Source of the DNA: JBFJKD01 sp041601945 | Lineage (GTDB): Bacteria > Pseudomonadota > Gammaproteobacteria > Pseudomonadales > Porticoccaceae | Direction of reading: 5' to 3' | Assembly: GCA_041601945.1 (NCBI GenBank) | Contig: JBFIHG010000010.1 | Location: forward strand, 5,399-69,398 | Length of the DNA: 64,000 bases | Shown: positions 1 to 8,543 of the stretch, one piece after another | Layout of the letters: every line of letters starts with the position of its first letter | Numbering within the stretch: position 1 is the first letter of the stretch | Program-made: the position numbers and the translations under genes | The notes under the pieces: generated by a model | Database searches by the model: none | What the model saw: only the letters and a program-made list of their open reading frames with translations | What the model was told of the DNA's origin: nothing

Positions 1-885
1 GCGGTAATACCAGGTTTTGGTGGTGTAAGGCCCATTGGCGGCGAGTGCTGCGCATACTGCGAGCCAGGTGCGAAATTCGTGGCCGCCGCGCCCGGCTAGC
101 CGGGAAATGTCGTCGTCCGTGTAACCGCCGAGGGTGGTGAAATCCCCCTGTGACAAGAGGCTCATTACCTGGTGATCCCATTCAGGATTGAGGTCGAGAA
201 TATCGCTTTTTCCGGCGGCAGCTTTTTTCCCTTCCTCCAGGGTGCGTTCCTGGCGTGCTGCGCGCGCCTCGGGTGACAGTTCTCCGCCCGCGACCAAACG
301 CGCCCGCACTTCCGGCGGAGCCGATGCCAGGGGTGGAATCGGTGGGTCGTGGGAGAGTCCGCCGGACGCCATCAACAGGACATTGCGATCCAGCGTTGCG
401 GCGAACTGACCAATAGCTGTTCCCAGCGCGATTACCCGAGCGAGGGGCGCGCGCGGCGCGGCAGCGCAATTAATAAATACAGGTATCATCGGCGGAACGT
501 TTGGCCAGTCGAATAATTGATCCGGTAATTGGGTCAGGCCGTGATCCACCTGCATGTCATATGAAATGGCAGCGTCCACACCACGGGAATGCAACCAGCT
601 AACACACTGTTCAGCCAGAGGGCCGTCCACTGGCAGTGGTCCGGTCGGTGTTGCGTAATCCCCAATCGCCGTGGCGGCCACGCCCACACAGAAGCTGGGC
701 ATCAGGCGGTAAAAAAAGCCATTAAAATGGTCCGGCGCAAATTCGATAATCAGATCGGGTTTGAATGTATCCACCCAGGTCGCCAGCCGTTTAAAATGGC
801 TCTTAACTTCTTTTTCCACGTCGCTACCGGGGGAGCTAAGCCCCATTAATGGCGAGTGCGATGAAAACAGTGCGGCGATGGCCAT
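1..885 (-). CDS. MhpB-like extradiol ring-cleavage dioxygenase (partial, C-terminus off window)
   Basis: This class III (LigB-fold) extradiol dioxygenase opens a catecholic ring next to its hydroxyls using Fe(II); E. coli MhpB cleaves 2,3-dihydroxyphenylpropionate. I translated it by hand: 295 in-frame codons from an ATG at 885 to the edge, against 314 in MhpB, so about 20 residues are missing. Visible motifs are SSHSPLMG (8-15), FAPDHFNGFFY (49-59), MQVDHG with His115, and ASGGLSH with His178; the two histidines sit where the MhpB catalytic pair is known. It begins 10 bp after the hydrolase stop, so it is the last visible gene of the operon. The substrate is not fixed by sequence, and an MhpB-like role is inferred from the whole-length resemblance. 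Confidence 0.9.
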   Translation of the reverse strand, partial: MAIAALFSSHSPLMGLSSPGSDVEKEVKSHFKRLATWVDTFKPDLIIEFAPDHFNGFFYRLMPSFCVGVAATAIGDYATPTGPLPVDGPLAEQCVSWLHSRGVDAAISYDMQVDHGLTQLPDQLFDWPNVPPMIPVFINCAAAPRAPLARVIALGTAIGQFAATLDRNVLLMASGGLSHDPPIPPLASAPPEVRARLVAGGELSPEARAARQERTLEEGKKAAAGKSDILDLNPEWDHQVMSLLSQGDFTTLGGYTDDDISRLAGRGGHEFRTWLAVCAALAANGPYTTKTWYYR

Positions 886-895
886 AACCGATGCT

Positions 896-1786
896 TCAGT
901 TTTTTGCGCGCAGGAAACGCAGGTGAATATCGTTAAATATCTCCGCGTCTTCGAACTGGGGCCAGTGACCGCAATTTTCCATAACCACGAACTGGGAATT
1001 TGGAATCAGGTCTGCAATTTTTTTACCGACGCTAACATCCGCCGTGGGGTCCTTGGTGGTCCAAAGTACCAATGTTGGTTGGGTGATAGAGGCCCATTCC
1101 TCGTCGGTCAAATTATTGCGGCGGCGCACGTCGGTTTCCTGCAGGCACAGGATGTGGCGCATGGCCTGGGGCATCTCCGCCTGTTGATAAATAGCCTGAC
1201 GGCAGGCCACCAGATCGTCGGTCACCCGGCTCGGTTCGGCCATTAACCACTCAAGTCGTGCTTTGACGCTATCCCAGGCAGGGTTTTCAACGGCGGCTGT
1301 AGTCAGGGTTTTGATACGCTGCATTACTTCCGGGTTACAGGTAGCGCCGCCAGTGGTATTCAATACCATGCGTTCAATCCGATCGGGGTAGGTCAGTGCG
1401 AAGCGGGCCGCAACCCAGCCGCCCAAAGATTCACCGGATAAGTAAATTTTGTCGAAGTTGAGGCTGTCGATCACGTCTTTCAGGTGCTCGACGTACACAT
1501 TAATCTCATAATCGATAGCGGGTTTGGAGCTGTACCCGTGGCCGACCATATCTATCGCATAGGTATTGAAGTGCGCCCCGTGCTGAATAAGGTTGCGCGC
1601 GTACGCTTCGGCGTGCCCGCCAGTACCGTGCAGTAAAATTAGTGGGGGAAGATCGGGGTTACCCGCATGTAGAAAGCGAGTGTTAACCGGACCAGCCTGA
1701 AGATAGCCCTGTTCAAAGGAGCCCTTACGTAAGTCTGCCCAGAAGCTTTGGTGGGGTGGTTGAGTGTTGCCTGTGAGCTCAGTCAT
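896..1786 (-). CDS. Alpha/beta hydrolase, meta-cleavage product (MhpC-like) hydrolase
   Basis: This 296-residue hydrolase should cleave the C-C bond of the ring-fission product of the adjacent dioxygenase, releasing a 2-hydroxydienoate and an acid. The oxyanion-region motif HGTGG is near residue 54. The nucleophile elbow GESLGG carries the catalytic serine near 118, an acid candidate lies in TTKDPTAD, and the catalytic His is in NCGHWPQFED near the C-terminus. The ATG overlaps the upstream hydroxylase stop by 4 nt (ATGA), indicating translational coupling. Family assignment (MhpC/BphD/HsaD group) is secure; the specific substrate is inferred from its neighbours. Confidence 0.88.
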   Translation of the reverse strand: MTELTGNTQPPHQSFWADLRKGSFEQGYLQAGPVNTRFLHAGNPDLPPLILLHGTGGHAEAYARNLIQHGAHFNTYAIDMVGHGYSSKPAIDYEINVYVEHLKDVIDSLNFDKIYLSGESLGGWVAARFALTYPDRIERMVLNTTGGATCNPEVMQRIKTLTTAAVENPAWDSVKARLEWLMAEPSRVTDDLVACRQAIYQQAEMPQAMRHILCLQETDVRRRNNLTDEEWASITQPTLVLWTTKDPTADVSVGKKIADLIPNSQFVVMENCGHWPQFEDAEIFNDIHLRFLRAKN

Positions 1787-3234
1787 AGGGATCCCATAAA
1801 ATTGTCGAGGTGATCAGTGCGCAGTTTTTTACGACTGTATTCGCGATGTATTCCCGCTAACACCATACGTCGTTCGCCTGCGTAGTTCTTTTCATATAAC
1901 TCGTGGCGGGAGCCGAATTCACTGCCGCACAAATCCCAGGCCAGTTTCATGAGTTTTGCTTTGTCGAGTCCCGAGATGCCGGCACCGCGCAGGGATCTTT
2001 CCAGGTCAACGCCGATGGGGGAATCAAATTCGCTCATGCTAGCTGGCAGTTGGATCAGCCCGCCACCTCCGGCCAGCATAATCAGGTCGAGCATAGCAGG
2101 ATAATACACCGGCCCCAGCGCACGACCCACCTGCAAGGCGCTCAGGTCGGGATATAACACGCCATTGTCGGGGTCGAGAATAGCCTGCGCTTCGGCAGAA
2201 CGCGTAGTATTGCGAATCACCTCTACTTGCACAGCCGCTTCGCCGAGTTTTTCGACGATGTCGGGGCGATCAATAACGCCCGTTGCCTCGGCCATTCTAT
2301 GTGCTACGGCATAGAGAAAACCGAGTTTTACTTCCAGCCTGACATTGGTTTGATGGGCGGTTAATTCGCGCATGCGGGTGTCTTTGTACATGCGGTTGAG
2401 GAAGTTAATATCTTCGTGCAGAAAAACTCGATCCCAGGGCACCAGTACATTGTCGAATACAACCGTGGCATCCATTTCATCGAAGCGTGAGGAGAGGGGG
2501 TGGTCGTTTGGGTCGCCATGTTTGGCAAAGGAACTTCGGCAGATGGTTTTTAAACCCGGCGTATTCATCGGGATTGAAAATACATTAGCATAGGGTTGTT
2601 CCCCCGGCAGGAAGCCTGGCGGGAAAGGCCATACCATCAGCTCATCGGCATAGGGCGCGGCGGTTGCAATTCTTTTTGTGCCGTTGACGATAATGCCTTC
2701 GCTATTTTTACCAACAATTCTCAATGGAATGCTGGGATCGTCCTGCTCGTGGCGGGCTTTACTCTTATCCAGCTGAGGACTGATCAGAGCATGCGTAAAG
2801 AACAGATCATTTTTTGCTACGTAATGATAATAATTGACCAGCGCATCAGCGCGTTCCTGAGAAAACTCTGAAAAGAAACTTTTTTTGGCCGCCAGGGAGG
2901 CCATCATAATATTCAGGAAATCCGGGCTGCGACCCATCATGCCGCAGGTGGCTTCGGCAATTTTGGTATAGGTCTCGCGCAGCAGGCGCAAGTCGTCCTG
3001 GGTTCTTGGGATTTGATAGGATCGGCTGATGACCTCGCCAATTTCCGGGGAGTCAACGGTAAGCACATCCCGGTGTGCCGGGTGGTGCTGCATATCGTAT
3101 AAAGACGCCAGGGTTTGCACCGCTGCCTTAAATTCGGGAAAGGTGGTCACATCGTCCACACGCTTGCCGTCGTACCACACTTCGCGGCCGTCCTTTAGCC
3201 CATCGATAAAGGCCTGTCCGTTTCTAACTGCCAT
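1783..3234 (-). CDS. HpaB-family FADH2-dependent aromatic hydroxylase, oxygenase component
   Basis: This 483-residue protein resembles 4-hydroxyphenylacetate 3-monooxygenase (HpaB/PvcC family), which ortho-hydroxylates phenols with reduced FAD supplied by a separate reductase. Family landmarks include the N-terminal DGREVWYDGKRVDDVTT, GMMGRSPDF, PLSSRFDEMDA near 240 and GSEFGSRHELYEKNYAG near 440. A GAGAG-type ribosome site lies about 7 nt before the ATG. No HpaC-type flavin reductase is visible in the operon, so FADH2 must come from elsewhere or from one of the LLM proteins. In this context it takes the place of MhpA, making a catechol for the MhpB-like enzyme. Substrate unknown. Confidence 0.88.
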   Translation of the reverse strand: MAVRNGQAFIDGLKDGREVWYDGKRVDDVTTFPEFKAAVQTLASLYDMQHHPAHRDVLTVDSPEIGEVISRSYQIPRTQDDLRLLRETYTKIAEATCGMMGRSPDFLNIMMASLAAKKSFFSEFSQERADALVNYYHYVAKNDLFFTHALISPQLDKSKARHEQDDPSIPLRIVGKNSEGIIVNGTKRIATAAPYADELMVWPFPPGFLPGEQPYANVFSIPMNTPGLKTICRSSFAKHGDPNDHPLSSRFDEMDATVVFDNVLVPWDRVFLHEDINFLNRMYKDTRMRELTAHQTNVRLEVKLGFLYAVAHRMAEATGVIDRPDIVEKLGEAAVQVEVIRNTTRSAEAQAILDPDNGVLYPDLSALQVGRALGPVYYPAMLDLIMLAGGGGLIQLPASMSEFDSPIGVDLERSLRGAGISGLDKAKLMKLAWDLCGSEFGSRHELYEKNYAGERRMVLAGIHREYSRKKLRTDHLDNFMGSL

Positions 3235-3258
3235 AATTGCTCTCGTTTGTTACGTTGT

Positions 3259-4542
3259 TTAGTTGGTGTCATCGCGCCAAAGTTTGCCTGTAAACTCTGT
3301 GCGTAACACGGGTTTGTACTGTTCCAGTTTAATACCCAGTTTGGGTAATACTTTTTCGACTAATAGTTCATTGCTTTTGAGTAGCTTGTCGATTGGCGCC
3401 GGCCCCACCGCCATCCAGGGTACGATCAAATCGGTATTCAGGGTGTTGATCATGTGTTCAAGTTGTCTGGCGACGGTATCTACGGTTCCGCACAGTGCAT
3501 AGCCGCGGTCGCGTATGGTTTCCGGATTGTTTGGAATGGCTCCTTTCTCGCCCGGGTAGCGCAGCGCTTCGTTGAAGCCGAACCAGTCGTGCCAGCGATT
3601 CCAGATATAGCCCATCCCGCTCGAGATAATCTCCAGGGCTTCTTCGTCCGTGTCTGCGATAACAATATCCCGAAAATGACCGACGCCACGGCCCCACTCA
3701 AGGTCGCGACCTGCCGCCTGAGCGGCTGCGTGATGCAGGTCGAGGCAACCTTTGATGGTTTCTTCAATGGGGGTGAAGATGACCGGTTTTACGCCCTCGC
3801 TGGCCGCCCATTTAATGGTGTCTGCGCTCATGGTGAATGGCGTAAAGACTTCAATTGCACTCGGATCCTGCAGGGTTTGCGGTGCGATGCCAATTTTTTT
3901 CAACATGCCGTCGTCGCCAACCATGCCGGGTGCCATATGCAGCGATGCCGGGTGATTCCACTCAATACCAGGGGGCGGGATTTGCCAGTGGTTACTGTGG
4001 TGAGAGAACAGGGCTTCGTCCCAGGCTTTTCTTATAATGGTGTAGTGGTCGTTAAATAATTCACGATTAACGCGGTCATGTTTTTCAAATTCGGGATCGG
4101 TGGCAGTGGTGGGAAAGGCGTTCATGTGCTGGCCAACGGTCGCTACGTGGCGGGACTGATAACCGCGCGCGAAGCCCGCCATCATCCGGCCTTCGGAAAA
4201 ATGGTCGAGCATGGCTAGATCCTCGGCCAGCAGTAAAGGGTTCCGCGACGGCAACACATTACCCATCTGGCCGACGCGAATGCGCCTGGTTTGCATGGCA
4301 GCCCAGGTGTCGAGCATGACCGGGTTGTTGGAAATCTCCAGACCTTCGACGTGGAAGTGGTGTTCCGAAAAAGCAACAAAGTCAAAGCCCAGTTCTTCGA
4401 GCTGCTGGAGCATACGACCCATTTCCCGTAAGCCCCGCTGGTAAAAAATCGGGTTTTGCCCGGCGAAACCCTGCTCATACTGTTGCGGAGTAGCACTGGT
4501 GCTAGGTACCAGAAAGGCCCCAAATCGCATTTTCATGGTCAT
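3259..4542 (-). CDS. LLM-class (luciferase-like) flavin-dependent oxidoreductase
   Basis: This is a 427-residue bacterial-luciferase-like TIM barrel that normally uses F420 or FMNH2. The N-terminal strand MRFGAFLVPS, the SEHHFH motif near residue 60 and MAGFARGYQ near 130 are typical. It is longer than the usual 330-370 residues, with extra sequence around 150-215 (NDHYTIIRK, GIEWNHPASL). It is the first gene of the minus-strand aromatic operon, 24 bp before the HpaB-type gene. An AGGGG site precedes the first ATG by 5 nt; a second ATG six bases in is an alternative. It might be a monooxygenase or supply reduced flavin; the sequence does not decide. Confidence 0.83.
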   Translation of the reverse strand: MTMKMRFGAFLVPSTSATPQQYEQGFAGQNPIFYQRGLREMGRMLQQLEELGFDFVAFSEHHFHVEGLEISNNPVMLDTWAAMQTRRIRVGQMGNVLPSRNPLLLAEDLAMLDHFSEGRMMAGFARGYQSRHVATVGQHMNAFPTTATDPEFEKHDRVNRELFNDHYTIIRKAWDEALFSHHSNHWQIPPPGIEWNHPASLHMAPGMVGDDGMLKKIGIAPQTLQDPSAIEVFTPFTMSADTIKWAASEGVKPVIFTPIEETIKGCLDLHHAAAQAAGRDLEWGRGVGHFRDIVIADTDEEALEIISSGMGYIWNRWHDWFGFNEALRYPGEKGAIPNNPETIRDRGYALCGTVDTVARQLEHMINTLNTDLIVPWMAVGPAPIDKLLKSNELLVEKVLPKLGIKLEQYKPVLRTEFTGKLWRDDTN

Positions 4543-4572
4543 CGATCCCCTTTGCTTATGTATCTTTTAAAA

Positions 4573-4584
4573 CTAATATATTAG
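4573..4584. promoter_or_regulatory. Perfect 12-bp palindrome CTAATATATTAG between divergent units
   Basis: The palindrome lies midway between the LLM gene start (4542) and the GntR regulator. Its position and symmetry fit an operator for the divergently encoded regulator, and its AT-rich core may overlap a -10 element. It is seen directly; the function is inferred. Confidence 0.4.
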
Positions 4585-4585
4585 A

Positions 4586-5389
4586 ATGTTAATGGCGCCG
4601 GATACTTTGCGCAACCAAATTTTTCATTTTCGAGTTAGTGCTTATGAGTTACTGCCTGTGATCGCTAAACGTAAACTGCACTCTGCGCTCGCGCAACAGG
4701 CTTATGAGCATGTGAAAGTCAGCATCCTCGAAGGGCGTTTGGCTCCCGAGGACAAACTGTCCGTGGTGGCGCTGGCGGAACAGCTCGGGTGTAGCCGGGT
4801 GCCGATTATGGAGGCGCTAAAGCGGCTTGAAAGCGACGGTTTTGTGCAGATTGTTCCGCAGGTCGGCTGCAAGATCGTGTCCCCTGATGTGCGTGACGTG
4901 ATGGATTTTTTTCGCGTGTTTGCCGCTGCCGAGGGCATGGTTACACGATTTGCCGCAGAGCGCCGCACTCAGAGTGACCTCGCGGCGTTTAGTAAGCTGT
5001 GCAAACAGATCGACAGTCGAATGGCATCGGCGGGCGCGCCAACCGCCGAGGATCCCAGTTACCGGCGCCTCAATTTGCTATTTCACGGCGAAATTCACCG
5101 CATGGCCGACTCGCCGCTTGCCAGTGACATTGCGGCCAGCTTTTGGGATCGCAGTGATTTCTATATAAAGATCGCATTTGGTTCCCTGTATTTTTCAACG
5201 CGAGTGAAACGTGCCCATCGTATGATTCGTAAGGCAATTATCGACGGCGACGGGGATGCGGCGGAGCGAGAGGTACGTGCCCATCTGTACGCAGTAGGAG
5301 ATGGTGTGGTGCGACGTCTTAAGGAACTGGCTGCAACAGCGGCTGCAAAAGGAACCGGCCGACAGGTCGGAGCGCCGCGCCGGGTATGA
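4586..5389 (+). CDS. GntR-family transcriptional regulator with FCD-type ligand domain
   Basis: This regulator has an N-terminal winged helix (AYEHVKVSILEGRLAPEDKL, then LAEQLGCSRVPIMEALKRLE) and an all-helical C-terminal effector domain of FCD/VanR type (residues about 95-245). Such proteins usually repress neighbouring catabolic genes and respond to a carboxylic acid. It is divergent from the aromatic operon and precedes the CoA-transferase and second LLM gene, so it may control both sides. The start is uncertain. The ATG at 4586 abuts the palindrome and has no ribosome site, while an in-frame GTG at 4658 would give a standard-length N-terminus and leave a 115-bp promoter region. Confidence 0.82.
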   Translation: MLMAPDTLRNQIFHFRVSAYELLPVIAKRKLHSALAQQAYEHVKVSILEGRLAPEDKLSVVALAEQLGCSRVPIMEALKRLESDGFVQIVPQVGCKIVSPDVRDVMDFFRVFAAAEGMVTRFAAERRTQSDLAAFSKLCKQIDSRMASAGAPTAEDPSYRRLNLLFHGEIHRMADSPLASDIAASFWDRSDFYIKIAFGSLYFSTRVKRAHRMIRKAIIDGDGDAAEREVRAHLYAVGDGVVRRLKELAATAAAKGTGRQVGAPRRV

Positions 5390-5496
5390 GTGCCGCACTA
5401 AATTTGTACTAAACCAACAGAGTGTTGATCGCCCGGGTAGTTACGGTGAGCTACCCTGTGCTAAATTGCCCGAGTATTTTTTTGAGGGTACCGGTA

Positions 5497-6780
5497 GTGC
5501 AAAACACCAGCGAATCCACATTATTGACCACCGAACATGTCCGCCAGCATTTTGTCGACGGAGTGACGGTATTTATTGCCGGAGGTTGTGGTCAGCCGGA
5601 TGCGGCCATTGATGTGGTATCGCAGGCGAAATTAAACTGCCGATTGCGTATTATCGATTGTTCGGTGCCGACCATGCAGGCCCTCGATGTAGATCGCATC
5701 TCCACCGGCGCAACTCTTAACAGTGGCTTTTTTCTTAGCGAGTACCGTGAGCTACAGCGCGCCGGTCGCTTTGAGTTTGTGCCCGCATTTCATTCCGCAC
5801 GCTATCGCGCTATGGAACAGGAATACGACATCGGTATTGCGGTAATTAAAGTGTCGAAACCAGACGCGAATGGTTTCTGCAGTGTTGGGCTGCATGGCGA
5901 TTACTCTCTGTCGATGTTGCAGCGCGCCAGCTGCGTGATTGCTGAAATTAACTCGCACACACCGTTTATTGCTGATGCCGCAAAAATTTCACTGAGCGAT
6001 ATCGACTTTATTGTGCATGGGGAAGCGGAACTCGCCGAATATGGCGTTGCAGCCAGCTCCGAAACCGATATGGTTATCGCCGAGCACATTGCCGCACTGG
6101 TCGAGGACGGCGATTGCCTGCAATTGGGTATCGGTGCCCTACCCGTGTCCATTTTGCAAAAATTCACTGACAAGAAGAATCTGGGGGTACACACCGGATT
6201 GCTTACCGAGGCATTTGTACCGTTGGTGGAGCAGGGTGTGGTCAACGGTGCTCGCAAGTCGGTGGATCGAGGCAAAATAGTCACCGGTGTTGTGGCGGGT
6301 AGTAGAGAGTTTTATCGTTGGTGCGCAGGTCGCCCAGAGCTGCAAATCCGGCCAGTTAGCTACACCCACGATGCCGCGGTACTGGCCAGCATGGATAATT
6401 TGGTGGCTATTAATACGACCCTTGAGATCGATTTGTTTGGCCAGTTCAACAGTGAAACGATTAATGGTAAACAGGTGGGTGGCGGTGGTGGTCTTATCGA
6501 TTTTTTACGCGGCGCTAAATCCTGTAAAGGGGGGCGCAGTATTCTGGCGGTACACTCGACCGCGAAAAAAGGCCAGCTTTCAAAAATAGTACCGTTACTG
6601 CGTAGCGCGCCGGTTACCGGTATGCGCAGTGATATCGATTACGTGGTGACGGAATACGGCGTTGCCCGCCTTGCTAATTTGTCGGTGGAAAAGCGCGCAG
6701 AAGCGCTGATCAATATTGCCCACCCCGCGTTTCGCGATGAACTGACAGGCGGGTGGCAAGAGCTGATGGAAAAATTCTAG
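5497..6780 (+). CDS. Acetyl-CoA hydrolase/CoA-transferase family protein
   Basis: This 427-residue protein resembles the acetyl-CoA hydrolase/4-hydroxybutyrate CoA-transferase family, which moves CoA between carboxylates through a glutamyl-CoA intermediate. The C-terminal half carries INTTLEIDLFGQFNSE, where the Glu in the LEIDL segment corresponds to the family's catalytic glutamate, followed by a GGGGG loop and the terminal DIDYVVTEYG signature. I chose the GTG at 5497 because GAGGG lies 8 nt upstream; an earlier in-frame GTG at 5422 lacks this. It lies downstream of the GntR gene. It could activate the acid released by the aromatic pathway, but this is inference. Confidence 0.8.
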   Translation: MQNTSESTLLTTEHVRQHFVDGVTVFIAGGCGQPDAAIDVVSQAKLNCRLRIIDCSVPTMQALDVDRISTGATLNSGFFLSEYRELQRAGRFEFVPAFHSARYRAMEQEYDIGIAVIKVSKPDANGFCSVGLHGDYSLSMLQRASCVIAEINSHTPFIADAAKISLSDIDFIVHGEAELAEYGVAASSETDMVIAEHIAALVEDGDCLQLGIGALPVSILQKFTDKKNLGVHTGLLTEAFVPLVEQGVVNGARKSVDRGKIVTGVVAGSREFYRWCAGRPELQIRPVSYTHDAAVLASMDNLVAINTTLEIDLFGQFNSETINGKQVGGGGGLIDFLRGAKSCKGGRSILAVHSTAKKGQLSKIVPLLRSAPVTGMRSDIDYVVTEYGVARLANLSVEKRAEALINIAHPAFRDELTGGWQELMEKF

Positions 6781-7204
6781 TCCAACCAGGTGTCCGCTCC
6801 CCCCGGTGATAATCATAAAGATCGTATTGCCATTGCGTGTCACAGGGCCTGAAGAAAATGCTTTTGTCGCAATCCGTTGGCCTGCCAAGTGCTTTAATCG
6901 GCTGATAAGTCCCCAGTATCTCCGGGTGTGAAATTACCGGTTTTAATTTGTTCGGTTTATCTATATCCTGAGGTTACCGGTGGGTAATAAAATCGTCGCG
7001 TCGTGCTGATTGTTTGGCCTCCCGTGTAGCTTGGCGACAGTTACCCGGGGCCACGCAACGTTTTGGGAAGGTCAAAGAAGCCATTGTCTTTAGGGCAATC
7101 TGACAACGATGCTGAGTGTTTCTTTATCGTAACGTCTGATTAAACTTGCCTGTCAATACGGCGGGCACTTATGAATACTATTAGTTGAAGTCTGGAGATG
7201 AGCT
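6781..7204 (+). other. 424-bp intergenic region with a TTACCGGT direct repeat
   Basis: No credible gene is seen. Two exact TTACCGGT copies stand 40 bp apart (6934-6941 and 6974-6981). Near the downstream gene an imperfect AATACTATTAG (7174-7184) recalls half of the palindrome at 4573. A GGAG ribosome site lies at 7194-7197. The region probably holds the promoter of the LLM gene. Confidence 0.4.
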
Positions 7205-8299
7205 ATGCAAGTCGGCAATTTAATGTTTTTTCAAAATCACCCCAACCTGCCAATGACCGACGCGGAAGTTTACGTCAACGAATTACAGGTGGCGGATATG
7301 ACGGAGCCGTTGGGATTTGATTCCATCTGGTGTACGGAACATCATTTCACGGACTACCTGTTGTCGCCCAATATTATTGAATTTTTAGCCTATATGGCGG
7401 GCCGCACCAAAAATCTGAAGCTCGGCACCGCCGCCGTGATACTGCCCTGGCACAAAGATCCCCTGCGTGTGGCGACAGATTTTGCGCTGCTCGACAACCT
7501 CTCCGGTGGCCGCGCTCTGGCGGGTTTTGGTCGCGGTCTGGCGCAGATCGAATACGATGGTTTCGGAATCGCCATGGAAGAATCCCGAGATCGGATGAAT
7601 CAGGCGGCAAAATTGATAACCGATGCGCTGGATACCGGGTTTATGGAAAGCACCAGCGGCCATTTTATTCAGGAGCGACGCGAAATTCGCCCGCGCCCCC
7701 TGCGCAGTTTCCGCGATCGCACCTACGTGGTGTCCATGTCGCCAGATACGGTGCCCCACGCGGCAAAAATTGGCGGCGCTTTGATGACGTTTGCCATTGG
7801 CCCCTGGAGCAAACGCAAACCAGACATTGACGCCTGGAAGGAGCTGTTTGAGAAGGAATGGAACCGCCCCGCCCCGCCGTCCGTTGCCAACGTGGTTTGT
7901 TATTGTGACGAAGATCCGGTTCGCGCCAAAGAAATGGCCCATAAATACATGGGCGGTTATTGGACCACCGCCACCAATCATTACGAAATGACCGGTGATC
8001 ATTTTGCCGGTAAAGGTGGTGGGCAATACGACCACTATGCGAAATCCGCAGAGGCCATGCGCCATGTGGGTAATGAAGGGATGGCCAAAATGTTCACTGA
8101 CTGTCAGGTATATGGTACGCCGGACAATATTCTGCAAATGGTAAAGGCTATCGAAGATCTGGTGGGCAATATTGATCTAAATGTTACCTTCAGCTATGCG
8201 GGCATGCCCTACGACGACGCCAAGAAAAGCATGCGTCTGTTCGGCGAAAAAGTTCTGCCGAGGCTAAAAAGTGACTGGTCAGAGCGCAAAGCGGGCTAG
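7205..8299 (+). CDS. LLM-class flavin-dependent oxidoreductase (second copy)
   Basis: This 364-residue luciferase-like flavoenzyme has the normal family length. The CTEHHF motif is near residue 41, LAGFGRGL near 105, and VLPRLKSDW closes the protein. It is clearly divergent from the 427-residue LLM protein at 3259, so it is not a recent duplicate. A GGAG ribosome site is 7 nt upstream and a strong intrinsic terminator follows, so it ends a transcription unit. Reaction unknown; oxidation of an aliphatic or cyclic intermediate with reduced flavin is the generic expectation. Confidence 0.84.
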   Translation: MQVGNLMFFQNHPNLPMTDAEVYVNELQVADMTEPLGFDSIWCTEHHFTDYLLSPNIIEFLAYMAGRTKNLKLGTAAVILPWHKDPLRVATDFALLDNLSGGRALAGFGRGLAQIEYDGFGIAMEESRDRMNQAAKLITDALDTGFMESTSGHFIQERREIRPRPLRSFRDRTYVVSMSPDTVPHAAKIGGALMTFAIGPWSKRKPDIDAWKELFEKEWNRPAPPSVANVVCYCDEDPVRAKEMAHKYMGGYWTTATNHYEMTGDHFAGKGGGQYDHYAKSAEAMRHVGNEGMAKMFTDCQVYGTPDNILQMVKAIEDLVGNIDLNVTFSYAGMPYDDAKKSMRLFGEKVLPRLKSDWSERKAG

Positions 8300-8323
8300 C
8301 GCTCGGCCGGTTGACGATTAAAG

Positions 8324-8347
8324 AAGGCGGCTTTGGCCGCCTTTTTT
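8324..8347 (+). terminator. Intrinsic terminator after the LLM gene
   Basis: AAGGCGGC and GCCGCCTT form a perfect 8-bp stem with a TTTG loop, followed by a run of T. It lies 25 bp after the LLM stop. Confidence 0.88.
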
Positions 8348-8543
8348 ATATTCTGTAACCGCTTGATTTTCAATGAGCTGGAAAGATTCCAGTGGGGTAT
8401 TCAGCACTCGCCAATGAGCAATGAGATTGCGCAACGGCTCAGGCTTGACTAAGCTTAGGCGCGCGGGTTCAGGTGCGGATTGTGGAACTACAACAGGGGC
8501 GCGGATACGCGGTCACGAATAAAGAAAGAAGGAGGGAATCGGA

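Noticed and set aside
589..1246. Plus-strand reading frames opposite the dioxygenase and hydrolase
   Set aside because: They are antisense to the MhpB-like and MhpC-like genes, whose motifs are unambiguous.
1..4542. Steroid A/B-ring meta-cleavage cluster
   Set aside because: The oxygenase is HpaB-type and the dioxygenase class III; HsaA- and HsaC-like genes are absent.
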